The translations under genes and the position numbers were made by a program. Below are positions 36,035 through 46,001 of a stretch of DNA of 64,000 nucleotides, piece after piece. The stretch is from positions 186,001-250,000 of the forward strand of contig NZ_JAWDIY010000004.1 of assembly GCF_032380655.1 (NCBI RefSeq). Reading direction: 5' to 3'. Within the stretch, counting starts at the first letter, position 1; each line of letters opens with the position of its first letter. Below the pieces are notes generated by a model, which was given only the letters and a program-made list of their open reading frames with translations, did no database searches and had not been told where the DNA came from. This DNA is from Diplocloster hominis. GTDB taxonomy: Bacteria; Bacillota; Clostridia; Lachnospirales; Lachnospiraceae.

Positions 36035-36085
36035 ATGATAGTGTCCGAAACCCAGGGTGCAAATCTGGTTTTCGGACACTATCAT
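36035..36085. terminator. Strong hairpin between convergent genes
   Basis: Sixteen-base perfect arms (ATGATAGTGTCCGAAA at 36035-36050, TTTCGGACACTATCAT at 36070-36085) in the 90-bp gap between the regulator and the Rpn-type nuclease gene. T-runs are weak on both sides, so bidirectional termination is probable but not certain. Confidence 0.55.
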
Positions 36086-36102
36086 TGGAGGGGCGGATAT
36101 TC

Positions 36103-37017
36103 CTATGTAGCCTGTAATCCGGCCAGGTTCTCGAATTCGGGCAGCGTTGACGCCTTTTTGGCCGCTTTCAGCCATTCCGCAAGCACCGCCGGATTCTTTT
36201 CCTCCCGTATTCTGTCGGCCAGCGCAGCCGGAATACCATAATCCTCCAACAACAAAAATATATCTTCTCTTCTTCCTTCGATTATCCCATCCTCTTTTGC
36301 CTCACTGCATTTCACCTCGATATCCAGTTCCCGGCTGTATTCTGTCATCAGCATATTTTCCACCTCCGAACCATGTTCCTCAAGATAATCCTTTAATACG
36401 TTCTCCTCTTTGCTTTTCATTATAGCCTGGCGGATGGCTTCCTGCAATGGGAAACTTTGCTGATAGGACCGTACCAGTTCCACAAAATAACTGTAATCCT
36501 TAAGAGCTGCACATTTCTCCAAAAATTCCGGATTCTCTTTATAATTGATATTGATCACCCGGACCCGGAATTCTAATTCCACTTCCCCTCCTTTTTGCAT
36601 ATAAGCATCCGAAAGTCTCATAACCGAATCCGGAGGCAGCTTCTTCAAACCATTGTAAAAAACTACAAACTGTGGATTTGGCAGGGGGATCTGTCTGGTA
36701 GAATAAATCCCCGCACCTTTCGTTAACTTTTCATATAATCTGGCGATATACATGAGGCCCCGTAAAGGCATATTGGGATTATAGCTGCTCTGATGCTCAT
36801 ACAGGGATAATTCCTCCTGGCACAGTAAAAATGATACATCATTTTTCATATTCATATATAATACATTCTCCAGGGTATTCACCCGAAGATCCTCCGGATT
36901 CTCATAATTCGTATCCCGGACAGCATTATACAATTGAAGCAGACGGGTACGATCGGAAAACAGATGAATAAACATTCGGTCCTTATAGGTTACAGCAGGA
37001 CCCGGATAATCATCCAT
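36103..37017 (-). CDS. Rpn-family recombination-promoting nuclease / PD-(D/E)XK putative transposase
   Basis: A 304-aa protein of the group annotated as Rpn-family nuclease. It begins with DDYPGPAVTYKDRMFIHLF, then ENVLYMNMKNDVSFLL and LYEHQSSYNPNMPLRGLMYIARLY, a PD-(D/E)XK-like core (E...EHQ). The C-terminal third is a charged helical region. Members promote recA-independent recombination or act in phage defence; chromosomal copies are common and often present in many paralogs. The ATG at 37017 has a GGAGG box 9 bases upstream. It is convergent with the regulator gene. Confidence 0.85.
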   Translation of the reverse strand: MDDYPGPAVTYKDRMFIHLFSDRTRLLQLYNAVRDTNYENPEDLRVNTLENVLYMNMKNDVSFLLCQEELSLYEHQSSYNPNMPLRGLMYIARLYEKLTKGAGIYSTRQIPLPNPQFVVFYNGLKKLPPDSVMRLSDAYMQKGGEVELEFRVRVININYKENPEFLEKCAALKDYSYFVELVRSYQQSFPLQEAIRQAIMKSKEENVLKDYLEEHGSEVENMLMTEYSRELDIEVKCSEAKEDGIIEGRREDIFLLLEDYGIPAALADRIREEKNPAVLAEWLKAAKKASTLPEFENLAGLQAT

Positions 37018-37190
37018 AAGCACAAACCTCCAAATAAAAATAAAGTCAATCATTCTAACACAAGCCGTGGCAATCCCAGAATACAGCTCACGGGTACATC
37101 ACAGCAAATCACTGATCAATGTATTGAAAAATTTCCTATTCCTATGCTATACTAATCACTATTATATCTGGCGGAGGTGGAAATACAGAG

Positions 37191-38003
37191 ATGGAAAATA
37201 AGATCGACGAGAACGCAATCGTAAAAGAATATTACGACGGGAATCCGGAAATGGAATGGGAACGGCTTAACGGCTTTCATTTTGAATTCGAAATAACCAG
37301 GCAAATGCTGCACCGGCATCTGAAAAAGGGAAGCGTTTTGGATATAGGCGGCGGCCCCGGCAGATACAGCCTCTATTTAGCTTCGCTTGGCTATGATGTC
37401 ACGCTTCTGGATCTGAGCGATGGAAATATCCAGCTGGCAAAAGAGAAAGCCCGGGAACTTGGCGTAAAGATCAAAGCTTTTCCCTGTGACGCCAGAGACC
37501 TTTCCGGACTTAACCTGGGAGAATATGACAATGTCTTACTGATGGGGCCTCTTTACCACCTGTTCCAGGAGTCAGACAGGGAAACTTGTGTCTTAGAAGC
37601 CAAAAAACATATGAAAAAAGATGGGCATTTTTTTGCGTCTTTTATAACCATCGCCGCAGGACTGCTTTTTTATTTAGATGAATGCCCTTATGAGCTGATT
37701 CACGAACCTGCGCTGGATCTGTTTCATTATATGGAAAATGATAAATCCTGGAGCGGTACCGCATTTACCGAGGCCACCTTTATCAACAACCTGGAAATCA
37801 CTCCGTTTTTCCGCCGGCTCGGTTTTGAGAAAATCACGTTATTCGGACAGGAGGGGATAACCGGCCCCCGTTTGTCGGCTTTAGAAAAGGCACCGGAAAA
37901 CGTACGGGATTTATATTTAGACCTGTCCCTCCGGCTCTGTGAAAATCCCCAGTATTTTCCATACAGCCCCCATTTGATGTATGTCGGCAGACAGATGCCC
38001 TGA
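37191..38003 (+). CDS. Class I SAM-dependent methyltransferase
   Basis: A 270-aa protein with SAM motif VLDIGGGPGRYSLYLA (about residues 45-60), LLDLSDGN and the post-motif LLMGPLYHL. The C-terminal half is typical of small-molecule methyltransferases. Substrate unknown. GGAGG lies 13 bases before the ATG, a little far. It stands alone on the plus strand, ahead of a bidirectional terminator. Confidence 0.88.
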   Translation: MENKIDENAIVKEYYDGNPEMEWERLNGFHFEFEITRQMLHRHLKKGSVLDIGGGPGRYSLYLASLGYDVTLLDLSDGNIQLAKEKARELGVKIKAFPCDARDLSGLNLGEYDNVLLMGPLYHLFQESDRETCVLEAKKHMKKDGHFFASFITIAAGLLFYLDECPYELIHEPALDLFHYMENDKSWSGTAFTEATFINNLEITPFFRRLGFEKITLFGQEGITGPRLSALEKAPENVRDLYLDLSLRLCENPQYFPYSPHLMYVGRQMP

Positions 38004-38072
38004 TGCCAGACTGAACCTGGCTTAAGATGCAGGTATCATGAACTGAGAGAACCATCCCAATGAAACGGTTAA

Positions 38073-38124
38073 AACCGGAGATGCCGCGAAAGAGCGACTT
38101 TAACTCCCCGCAGCATCTCCGGTT
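38073..38124. terminator. Bidirectional terminator hairpin
   Basis: Twelve-base perfect arms AACCGGAGATGC (38073-38084) and GCATCTCCGGTT (38113-38124) between the methyltransferase and the convergent exported protein gene. Short T-rich flanks are on the plus side. Confidence 0.6.
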
Positions 38125-38163
38125 ATTATTCCCGCCCTGCATATGGTCCGTGCTTTGAATCAT

Positions 38164-41100
38164 TTATAACCCGCTGTCCCGCTCCATACGTACCGCTGCT
38201 CCGGAAGGCGTTTGATATTGCACATAGGTTATTTTAGGATATAAGATAACCGCATCCAGATTTACCGCTTCGTCCCCACTGTTGCTGATTACGAAACTTC
38301 TGTTTCCCTCTGCTAATTCCATTCTGCCCAGACGCTTGATCTGTACACCGCTGTTTTTCTGTAAAGCTGCGTGTATCTCGTTGGGATTGTCTTCTTCCCC
38401 AAAGGAAAGAACCCCGCTGTCTTCGGAAACCGCACCGATACTGATGTACACGTCGTAGGTACCGGGACCGGCGATCATCTGCCCGAAACTCTTGCTGCTT
38501 CCGGCCTCCATAACCGCATAGCTTCCCTTGGAATAAGCGGAGCCGCCCGACTGAATTTCCGGGGACGCCATTTTGAACAGCCCCGCCTGAACAATCGTCC
38601 CGTAGGCCTTGGCATACTCCGCCTCACCGGCGGTCGTGGTTACAGAAAACCGGATTTTCAGATGGGTTGTTCCTTCCGGGATCGCGCGGACCGCCTTGGT
38701 CTTCACCGAATTGTCTCCTGAGTACCAGGTACGGGCGCTGTAGATCATCTGGCTGTCATCTGCGATAAGGGTTTCCCGATCCTTATCATCCACGGCAAAA
38801 ACCTGGGCGGAAAGATTCGTGTCAAACTGTACCAATGCCATGAAATCAAGCTTCACATAGTCTCCCGGCTGCAGTTGTCCTTCACCGCCCACCCCGACTG
38901 CGGAAACCAGTTCGCCGCCGTTATACAGGCGGATATTGTTATGTCCGACACCTTCGCAGAAAAACGCGTTACGCCCCTGCCAGTTGGAATATACTTCCTG
39001 CCATTGGCCGTTTTGCATAGCATCCGGCAGTACAGTCTGTTCCGTCTGTACCTGGTTTTCATCCAGGCCCGGATCAGAAGAAGCTTTTTTGACCAGCGCC
39101 GCATTGGAATCATTCAGGCTCCCATAGGGCAGTGGATACTCTGTATCCGGTCCGGTACGGTATAGATCTTCCGCTTCGATCACAATGGCTGTGGATTCGT
39201 CTGTTTTTACCGCATACAGGTATTGCCTCGCGGTATCGTCCTGAAGCACCCTGGCCAGTACCCGGACTGCTTCCACTACAGATTCCGCGCCGGAGTTAAG
39301 ATTCACATTGTCTGCTGATACGATGCCGTCAAATGCATATCCATAATCCTGGTTAAACATAGCCGTTCCCTCTGCACTTGCATTGTCTCCCGTCCACCAG
39401 GCGGCGGCTAAGCCGGCCCACTGGGCATATTTCTTTTCTCCTGTAATCCCGGAGAGTTTCAGCAGATTATCTACATAGCTGGCCGTACCATAATTGATCT
39501 GGGGGTAAGTCTGTTTGTTCGGTGTCAGCGCGTACGCTCTGCCGGATATCAGCAGATCCGCCAGGAAGCTGTCCGCTGCCAGCCGTGCCGTGTGAATCCA
39601 GGACTCCATCCCGCAGATATCGCCGGCCATAGCCAGGGCGGCTACCTGCGTGCTGCCCCACTCATCCCAAAGATCGATACTATTGCCATAAAAATGCATG
39701 ATACCGCCCAGCGGATACTCCGTCCGACCACCAAACGCGCTGGCTTCGAGCGCCTCGCCTAACCGGTATAGTTCCTGTTTTACCAGGGTGTTGTCGGGAA
39801 ACAGCTCATAGTGCTTGGCCAGCGCGCCTATCGCAGCAGAGGAGACCCAGTTATCCCCGCTTAAATTCCAGGCAGGCATAGAATAGCCGGACACTGTCAG
39901 ATAATCCCCATACTTTTGGCTGATTTCTGAGTCAATCCGTTGGACACACAGATCCATTGCCGACTTTACCCGGGCTTTCAGGGCCGGGTTACTGTCCCCC
40001 AAAGCCTCATACCCATAAGCGAGCGCCGTATAGCCGCGGCTTCCCCAATATCCAAAGGTTTTGTAGGAAGAAGCGCTGTCCTTTTTATAATAATTACCGG
40101 CTTCGTCTTTTGCCAGGAAGTTTTTAAATTCGCCGTCCTCTTCCTGCATATAAAGGACGAATTCCAGCATTTTCCCGATCTCCTGCAGGCTGTGGCTGTC
40201 CTGATACAGCCGGTAGTGTTCCGCCAGCGCCACAACCGCGCGGGCCGTGTCATCCAGACAGGCAAACCCCTCCTGGGCGTCCCCCACATAGTGGTACCCT
40301 TTGGAGAGATCGCTTCTGTCATTGGGCTCCGCGTATAGATTCATCACCGTCATCTGCTGTCCGTCTATGGTGATATCTTCACTCATAAAATCCAGATGGT
40401 TCAGATTCAGATAGAATTCATCCGCGTCCTGAAGGATAAACTTGCGGAAACAGCTGATATCCTTAGCGGTAAACTGGCCATCCTGATCCAGGTCAAACCC
40501 AAGGTCCGTACTTCCCTGTGCTAAAGCCTGTTCCATAAACTCAGCGTCCCTTTCGTCCACACTTCCGTTCCCATCAAAATCCAAAGGACGTGTTCCCGTC
40601 AGACCGTAAGCTTTTACACGGACAGCCTCCTGGCTGTCATTGGCCAGGGTGATCAGAATACGCTCAGACTCCCCGCTGATCTGCCCCTCTTCGGGCATCC
40701 CCCCGAAGGAAACTGTGTCCCAGCCTCCCCAGGGCTGTTCCTCATTGGAGGCCGTGAGTAGTGTGCCGTGATCACTGGAAACATTCACGGTTATCTTACT
40801 GTCATCCGCACATCGGTACGAGGTCAGAGAACCGCCTATGATATCCCCTGCATGAGGCGCGCTGTCCACAGCCCCGTCCACGTCCAGCGTTCTGGATACG
40901 GATGAGCCTGCTTCCAGACGTAACACGTTCCGGACATAAGGGGCCACGCCGCTGTTGGCGGATTTATCCCAGTCCGTATAATTCCCGGCCGGAAATACCA
41001 CAGAACTTCCGTCCCGTGTAGCCCAGATCTCCAGACCGACGATCTCAACCGTGCCTGCGATCATGTCATTGTGCAGCTCAATCTGAAGATTGCCGCCATC

Positions 41101-41601
41101 GGCGCCGTCCTGAATCGTGCGGGACCAGTGTTGTGTCAGGCTGCCGTCAAACCCGGGCTCATCACATACCGTCACCAGTTTTCCTCTCGTTATGTTCTGC
41201 ATACCGGCGCTGTCCAGGTGAAGCAGATCCCATCCTCCGGAAGCCCCGAAAGCGGCAATCTTCAGGACCGGAGCTCCATCGGCAGGAACCGCATCGGCGC
41301 TGATGTACATCTGAAGCTTCGCATGCAGCACATCCCCTTCATGAGGAGCTGCCGGGTCGGTGTTATCGATGGGGATCGCTTTCCAGGCCGCCCCGCCGCT
41401 GTTCGCAAAGCCCTGGCCCTTCTCCAATACCAGTGACTGCTCCATTTCTGCTGTGCCGGTAACTGTGTAAGTATCCGGAATCCCTGTCATACTGCTGAAA
41501 TCACTATCTGCCATAGAATAGTCGACCACATTACCTCCCGCTCCCACCGCCAGCATGGAACATATCAAAGCCAGCGCGGTTGACCTGAATATATTCTGCA
41601 T
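38164..41601 (-). CDS. Large exported protein with internal dockerin-like module and (alpha/alpha)6-type domain
   Basis: About 1,145 aa. The signal peptide (MQNIFRSTALALICSM..) is without a lipobox. Two beta-rich domains fill residues 30-340. A dockerin-like module at about 344-394 has two Ca-binding loops, DFDGNGSVDERD and DLDQDGQFTAKD. A helical, Trp/Tyr-rich domain (395-790) looks like an (alpha/alpha)6 glycosidase, and the remaining part is beta-rich, like carbohydrate-binding modules. No sorting signal or S-layer repeats were seen. The ATG at 41601 is chosen because the one at 41613 is adjacent to its ribosome site. As the last gene of the beta-mannoside operon it probably acts on extracellular glycan. 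Family not assigned. Confidence 0.75.
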   Translation of the reverse strand: MQNIFRSTALALICSMLAVGAGGNVVDYSMADSDFSSMTGIPDTYTVTGTAEMEQSLVLEKGQGFANSGGAAWKAIPIDNTDPAAPHEGDVLHAKLQMYISADAVPADGAPVLKIAAFGASGGWDLLHLDSAGMQNITRGKLVTVCDEPGFDGSLTQHWSRTIQDGADGGNLQIELHNDMIAGTVEIVGLEIWATRDGSSVVFPAGNYTDWDKSANSGVAPYVRNVLRLEAGSSVSRTLDVDGAVDSAPHAGDIIGGSLTSYRCADDSKITVNVSSDHGTLLTASNEEQPWGGWDTVSFGGMPEEGQISGESERILITLANDSQEAVRVKAYGLTGTRPLDFDGNGSVDERDAEFMEQALAQGSTDLGFDLDQDGQFTAKDISCFRKFILQDADEFYLNLNHLDFMSEDITIDGQQMTVMNLYAEPNDRSDLSKGYHYVGDAQEGFACLDDTARAVVALAEHYRLYQDSHSLQEIGKMLEFVLYMQEEDGEFKNFLAKDEAGNYYKKDSASSYKTFGYWGSRGYTALAYGYEALGDSNPALKARVKSAMDLCVQRIDSEISQKYGDYLTVSGYSMPAWNLSGDNWVSSAAIGALAKHYELFPDNTLVKQELYRLGEALEASAFGGRTEYPLGGIMHFYGNSIDLWDEWGSTQVAALAMAGDICGMESWIHTARLAADSFLADLLISGRAYALTPNKQTYPQINYGTASYVDNLLKLSGITGEKKYAQWAGLAAAWWTGDNASAEGTAMFNQDYGYAFDGIVSADNVNLNSGAESVVEAVRVLARVLQDDTARQYLYAVKTDESTAIVIEAEDLYRTGPDTEYPLPYGSLNDSNAALVKKASSDPGLDENQVQTEQTVLPDAMQNGQWQEVYSNWQGRNAFFCEGVGHNNIRLYNGGELVSAVGVGGEGQLQPGDYVKLDFMALVQFDTNLSAQVFAVDDKDRETLIADDSQMIYSARTWYSGDNSVKTKAVRAIPEGTTHLKIRFSVTTTAGEAEYAKAYGTIVQAGLFKMASPEIQSGGSAYSKGSYAVMEAGSSKSFGQMIAGPGTYDVYISIGAVSEDSGVLSFGEEDNPNEIHAALQKNSGVQIKRLGRMELAEGNRSFVISNSGDEAVNLDAVILYPKITYVQYQTPSGAAVRMERDSGL
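40432..40584 (-). other. Dockerin-like pair of EF-hand loops inside the exported protein
   Basis: The two 12-residue loops DFDGNGSVDERD and DLDQDGQFTAKD, each followed by a helix, agree with type I dockerin repeats. The module lies between domains, not at the C-terminus, and no cohesin gene is seen in this window. Confidence 0.7.
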
Positions 41602-41706
41602 ATTATCCGCCATTCCTTTCCAATGTACATTTAAGATACATTCATCAATTCTTTCACCTTCTCCCCCATCCGTACGTATACCGGCACAGACAGGATTTGT
41701 CCCCCA

Positions 41707-42762
41707 TTACTCTTCTTCATATAGATACATCTCTTCCGTTCCATCCACCGCATCCCAGCCCTGGGCGAACGTAAGCTTACCGTTATAGCGCAGAATACCG
41801 CCCCAGCTTAAGGAAGCTCCTTCATGCAGTTCTAACTGCCTAAACGGCTCCTTTTTGCTGTAGAGCGCCTGCCCGCCCCCGTTCCTGCCGTCCGGACGCC
41901 GGTAATAAAAGTCCAGCAGAAGCGCATCGTCCTCTGCCCCATAGTCCGTAACGGCGCATGCCACCTCGTATAACTGTCCAAACTCGCTGACATCCAGAAA
42001 CTGTCTTGGTTCAAAACTCCAGGTCAGCAGGTCATCCGACAGGCCGATATGCTGTACGCCGCCGCAGCCTTCGCTGATATACATGATATATTTCCCATTG
42101 AGCTTCACCGGCTCACCCTGAGTGTTACGCGGAATCACAGCGGATTTTGCCCAATATTTTGATACGGTTAGCGGCACCACCAGACCTCTTTTTTCCCAAT
42201 GAAACAGATCCTTTGATACCGCCATCTTTACATGGCAGGCCACCTCCATGGGCATGTCGCCCAGCATGGCCCGCTCCACGTCTTTCGGCAGCATTGCCAC
42301 ACCGATATAGAACATGACATACTGGTCCTTTAATCTATAGATCTTGGGATCTTCACAGCTTAAGATCTCGTCCTCTTCTTCCGGAAATATAATCGGATTC
42401 TCTGCATAATCCTGCCAGCCCGTTTCAGGATTATAGACCGCCAGGCCGATCCGGGAACACAGCGTCTCTTTTTTCGGTGCGGCCCGATAGAACAGATAGA
42501 GTTTGCCATCCTGTTCGATCATGGTAGGATTAAAGATAAATCCGGATCTCCAGCCTACGTTCGTCGGATCTTTCCACAACGCCTTTTTTCTGTATGTCAT
42601 GGCCTCATTCTTCTGAAAGGGACCGATAGCCCAGCCAGGTTTCGTGGCTTTCTCACATCCGAATTCTTCCACGGAAATCTCCGATATTACTCCCGGGACC
42701 GATCTGTTAATGGCCTCCTCAAAGCACTTGCGGTGTCTGGCCAGCTGTTCCTGATTCAGCAT
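41707..42762 (-). CDS. GH130-like glycoside phosphorylase/hydrolase
   Basis: A cytoplasmic 351-aa protein with the five-bladed beta-propeller pattern of GH130: FNPTMIEQDGKLYLFYRA, LSCEDPKIYRLKDQYVMFY and CGGVQHIGLSDDLL (given in parts). GH130 enzymes phosphorolyse or hydrolyse beta-mannosides. The frame overlaps the upstream GH2 gene by 7 bp. Given that neighbour, it probably processes imported beta-mannosides together with the GH2 enzyme. Whether it is a phosphorylase or a hydrolase cannot be read from the sequence with confidence. Confidence 0.8.
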   Translation of the reverse strand: MLNQEQLARHRKCFEEAINRSVPGVISEISVEEFGCEKATKPGWAIGPFQKNEAMTYRKKALWKDPTNVGWRSGFIFNPTMIEQDGKLYLFYRAAPKKETLCSRIGLAVYNPETGWQDYAENPIIFPEEEDEILSCEDPKIYRLKDQYVMFYIGVAMLPKDVERAMLGDMPMEVACHVKMAVSKDLFHWEKRGLVVPLTVSKYWAKSAVIPRNTQGEPVKLNGKYIMYISEGCGGVQHIGLSDDLLTWSFEPRQFLDVSEFGQLYEVACAVTDYGAEDDALLLDFYYRRPDGRNGGGQALYSKKEPFRQLELHEGASLSWGGILRYNGKLTFAQGWDAVDGTEEMYLYEEE

Positions 42763-45089
42763 TTGAATTCCTCCTTATCCCATATATGGATCTGCTCCTT
42801 CACCTCCAAAAGAGGGGCAAAGGGCGCTTCCTTCCTTCCATTTGCGAAGCAGTAGACATTCTTCGAAACCGTCTGTGCCTGTACGTTTTGCCAGGCCAGC
42901 TCTGCGAGGATCACGGGTTCTTTTTCCGCTTCTATGGAAAATGACTGTAGCAAACAGGGCTCCTGCGTCGTCGTCAGTGCAGGGAATGCCCCCTGCCGGA
43001 TCACACTGCCGTCCAGACGGTAAAACTTCCAGTTCAGCGTAAGGGGCTTGGGTGCGTCGGCCAGCTCCACCCACATCCCGCAGGTAAGTGTATCTTCATA
43101 TAACACATGGTCATAGCGCAGACTGGCAAGATTCCTGCGGAAGCTTTGTTTCATGGCGTAATATGCCGCTTTTGGCTTCAGGTCATAATTCAGCAGGCTT
43201 AAACTGGCCGCGTTGGGCCACGTCTCATTGACCGCCCAGATCATGACGCCGCTGCAGTCCGGTTTCTTCCTTCTGCACTCTTCAATGATATAGCGGATAC
43301 CCTCCGCCTGCAAAAACTGGCTGGCCCAGATCATATCCGGCAGGGACCCGGTCCGTCCGAAGAACCGCTCCACCATCTGTACATCCAGCCATTGATCCTG
43401 GCTGCCCCAGGCAGCCCCAAAGGCATTATGGAACCATAGGGAGGGTGAGCTTTTCTGAACCGGCCACTGCTGATCAGCCGGGATCACCGAACGGTATTGG
43501 TCCTCATTTGCCATACCGCTGCACCCCGCCTCACTGTATAAGACAGCCCGGAACGTGTTCCAGAACTCATAGAAACTCCCATCAAAGGTCCGGTAACGCT
43601 GATCCCCTTTGCGAAGATCATATCCCCAGGGGCCGTGTACCTCCCCCTCTCCCTCCAGCGGGGAGGATATATGATAAATCCTCGTATCGTCCAATTCCCT
43701 GCAGATATCAGCCAGAAGCTTCAGCGCCATTTCATCGTATCCATCGGCTCCGGCCATATAAGTATCCGTATGGAACGGCGTGAGCAGGTCTTTGATCTCG
43801 CAAGCCAAAGCTTCCCCCTTCTCACCGCCGTCCTTCAGCCGTGACCAGTCCACATAGAGCTCGTTTCCCCCGCAGTACAGCAGCACGCTGCAGTGATTGC
43901 GCAGGCGCAGCACAATCCTCCTGGCCTGATCCTCAAGCAGACGCAGATACTCTCCGGTCTCCGGGGGATTCTCACAGCATTGCGGGAAATCCTGCCACAC
44001 CAGGATTCCCATTTGATCACATAAATCATAAAAGCAGTCCTTCTCCGTCAGGCCTCCTCCCCATATGCGTACCAGGTTCACCCCGCCTTCACAAAGCAGC
44101 TGCAGGAAACTTTCATAGCGTTCTCTGTCGATGGTGGCCGGAAATACATCCAGCGGTACCATATTAACCCCTTTTATAAACACAGGCGTACCATTGCATG
44201 ATACCTGCAAAGGCGCAAGCTGTGCGTCAGAGCCTTTGCTGTGCATCATCTGCAGGCTGCGGATCCCATGGTGGGTATGGATATGATCCAGTTCCCGTCC
44301 GTCCTGATCCCTGAGAATGATCTCCACCTCGTAGAGATATGGCTCTCCCAGGTCATGCGGATACCAAAGCCTTGGCCTCTCTATCAGAAAGCTTACACAT
44401 TCTTTTGCTTTTTCTCCCAATTCAAAGAAAAATTCCCTCTGTGCGAACCGCACGGCCAGACTGCCGGCCCCGACCGCGCCTGCGCGTTCCAGCCGGATCT
44501 GAATTTTAGCGTTATCTTCCACGATCCGGGAGGTGATATGATAGTCTTTCACATAACTGCTTTCCTTTTCCAGCAAAGATACCGAATCCCAGATTCCCAT
44601 AGTCAGCATCCGCGGTGCCGCGTCCCACTTATAGCTGTTGGGACACTTCAGTCCGTAATGCCGTTTGGCCGGATCCCGCATTTCCTCCGTCAGATAAAAC
44701 ACAACCCAGATCCTGTTCTTACCCGAATGAAGGTGCGGGGTGACCGCAATATTGACTGTGCCGTACATACCGATATGGCTGCAAACCCGGGTGCCATTGA
44801 CATATACTTCACAGCAGTAATCCAGGCCGTCAAATGACAAGATATAATTCCTGCCCCCGTCTTTCTCTATCTCTGCCTCTGTGTAATAGATCCAGGCCTT
44901 TTCTTCCGTCCAGAGAATGGTATCCAGATGATCTGCATAGAACAGCTCCTCTCTGCTTTTAAAAGCAGCCTGCTGTACATTGTACGGGACAGTTACCTCC
45001 CGGAAATTTTCTGCCCTTCCTAACCGGAGCGACGCGATCGATTCTATGTCGCTCCATCCCACTTTCCACGTTTTTAGTGGTAAATTCAT
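42756..45089 (-). CDS. Beta-mannosidase, GH2
   Basis: Hydrolyses terminal beta-mannose. The 777-aa layout is: N-terminal sugar-binding jelly roll (to about 185; GLDYCCEVYVNG), Ig-like domain, then the TIM barrel from about 300. The acid/base is Glu410 in CGGNELY and the nucleophile lies in LYSEAGCSG (about residue 515); WGGGLTEKDCFYDLCDQMGI is the mannosidase-type barrel strand (seen in two parts). A C-terminal beta domain closes the protein. There is no signal peptide, so it is cytoplasmic. It follows the permease by 29 bp and overlaps the GH130-like gene. Confidence 0.9.
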   Translation of the reverse strand: MNLPLKTWKVGWSDIESIASLRLGRAENFREVTVPYNVQQAAFKSREELFYADHLDTILWTEEKAWIYYTEAEIEKDGGRNYILSFDGLDYCCEVYVNGTRVCSHIGMYGTVNIAVTPHLHSGKNRIWVVFYLTEEMRDPAKRHYGLKCPNSYKWDAAPRMLTMGIWDSVSLLEKESSYVKDYHITSRIVEDNAKIQIRLERAGAVGAGSLAVRFAQREFFFELGEKAKECVSFLIERPRLWYPHDLGEPYLYEVEIILRDQDGRELDHIHTHHGIRSLQMMHSKGSDAQLAPLQVSCNGTPVFIKGVNMVPLDVFPATIDRERYESFLQLLCEGGVNLVRIWGGGLTEKDCFYDLCDQMGILVWQDFPQCCENPPETGEYLRLLEDQARRIVLRLRNHCSVLLYCGGNELYVDWSRLKDGGEKGEALACEIKDLLTPFHTDTYMAGADGYDEMALKLLADICRELDDTRIYHISSPLEGEGEVHGPWGYDLRKGDQRYRTFDGSFYEFWNTFRAVLYSEAGCSGMANEDQYRSVIPADQQWPVQKSSPSLWFHNAFGAAWGSQDQWLDVQMVERFFGRTGSLPDMIWASQFLQAEGIRYIIEECRRKKPDCSGVMIWAVNETWPNAASLSLLNYDLKPKAAYYAMKQSFRRNLASLRYDHVLYEDTLTCGMWVELADAPKPLTLNWKFYRLDGSVIRQGAFPALTTTQEPCLLQSFSIEAEKEPVILAELAWQNVQAQTVSKNVYCFANGRKEAPFAPLLEVKEQIHIWDKEEFKC

Positions 45090-45118
45090 AGCTCTTTCCT
45101 CATTCCAGCAAAATTTGT

Positions 45119-45988
45119 TTATCCTTTGATTCCGGACGTCGCCATCCCTTCTATGAACTGCTTTTGGCCAAACGCGAACAGGATGATCACCGGAACTATC
45201 GCGACTAACGTAGCAGCCGATAAGACGTTCCAGGGAATCAGATAATCATGGCCGCCGTTATTAAACAGGTTTTCAACCATCTGAAGCCCCTGGGCCAGTG
45301 TATATTTATTTTCTGACAACAGATAGAGGTTTGCTTCATAGACATCATTATAGGTACCAACAAAATACAGCAGGAACAAAGTTACAAACACCGGCTTGGA
45401 GAGCGGTACCATAATGGAGCGAAACATCTGGAATTCACCGCATCCGTCGATCTTAGCCGCTTCAAACAGGGAACCCGGTACTTTGGCAAAGAACTGGCGA
45501 AGCAGAAAAATGGCGAAAATATCTGTTCCAAAAAATTTTGATACTGTCATCGGGAGATAGGAATCCATCCAGCCCAGATTAATATAGACCTCATAACAGG
45601 GGATCGTAAGCAATTCCCCCGGAATCATCAACGCGCACATAAGAATGCCGAATATTAATTCTTTATATTTAAACTGATACCTGGCGAACCCGTACGCCGC
45701 CAGACTGCAGGTAAATATCGTCCCCAGGGATTTTACCAGGATCAAAAAAATTGTGTTAAAAAAGAAACGGACGATATGAAACTGCTCCATCTGAAATACT
45801 TCCCGGAAATTATTAAGGGTCCGTGTCTGCGGCCACCAGTGAAACGGACCGATCGCTTCCTGCATGGTCTTAAAAGAGGTCACCACCAGATAGTACAAAG
45901 GCAGCATCAAAACCACCGCAGTCAGGATCAGAATCCCTGTTATCATCCACCGGAACGCCTTGCTGCCTTTTGGCTCATTACGTTTCAT
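45119..45988 (-). CDS. ABC sugar transporter permease, MalG type
   Basis: Second permease of the beta-mannoside importer, 289 aa. The EAA loop reads KVPGSLFEAAKIDGC, and the end is MATSGIKG. The frame extends to 46024 inside the preceding permease, but the ATG at 45988 has a GAGGTGG box at 8 bases. Six helices are predicted. It is 13 bp after the stop of the upstream permease. Confidence 0.92.
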   Translation of the reverse strand: MKRNEPKGSKAFRWMITGILILTAVVLMLPLYYLVVTSFKTMQEAIGPFHWWPQTRTLNNFREVFQMEQFHIVRFFFNTIFLILVKSLGTIFTCSLAAYGFARYQFKYKELIFGILMCALMIPGELLTIPCYEVYINLGWMDSYLPMTVSKFFGTDIFAIFLLRQFFAKVPGSLFEAAKIDGCGEFQMFRSIMVPLSKPVFVTLFLLYFVGTYNDVYEANLYLLSENKYTLAQGLQMVENLFNNGGHDYLIPWNVLSAATLVAIVPVIILFAFGQKQFIEGMATSGIKG

Positions 45989-46001
45989 GTTTTGTTCCAC
46001 C

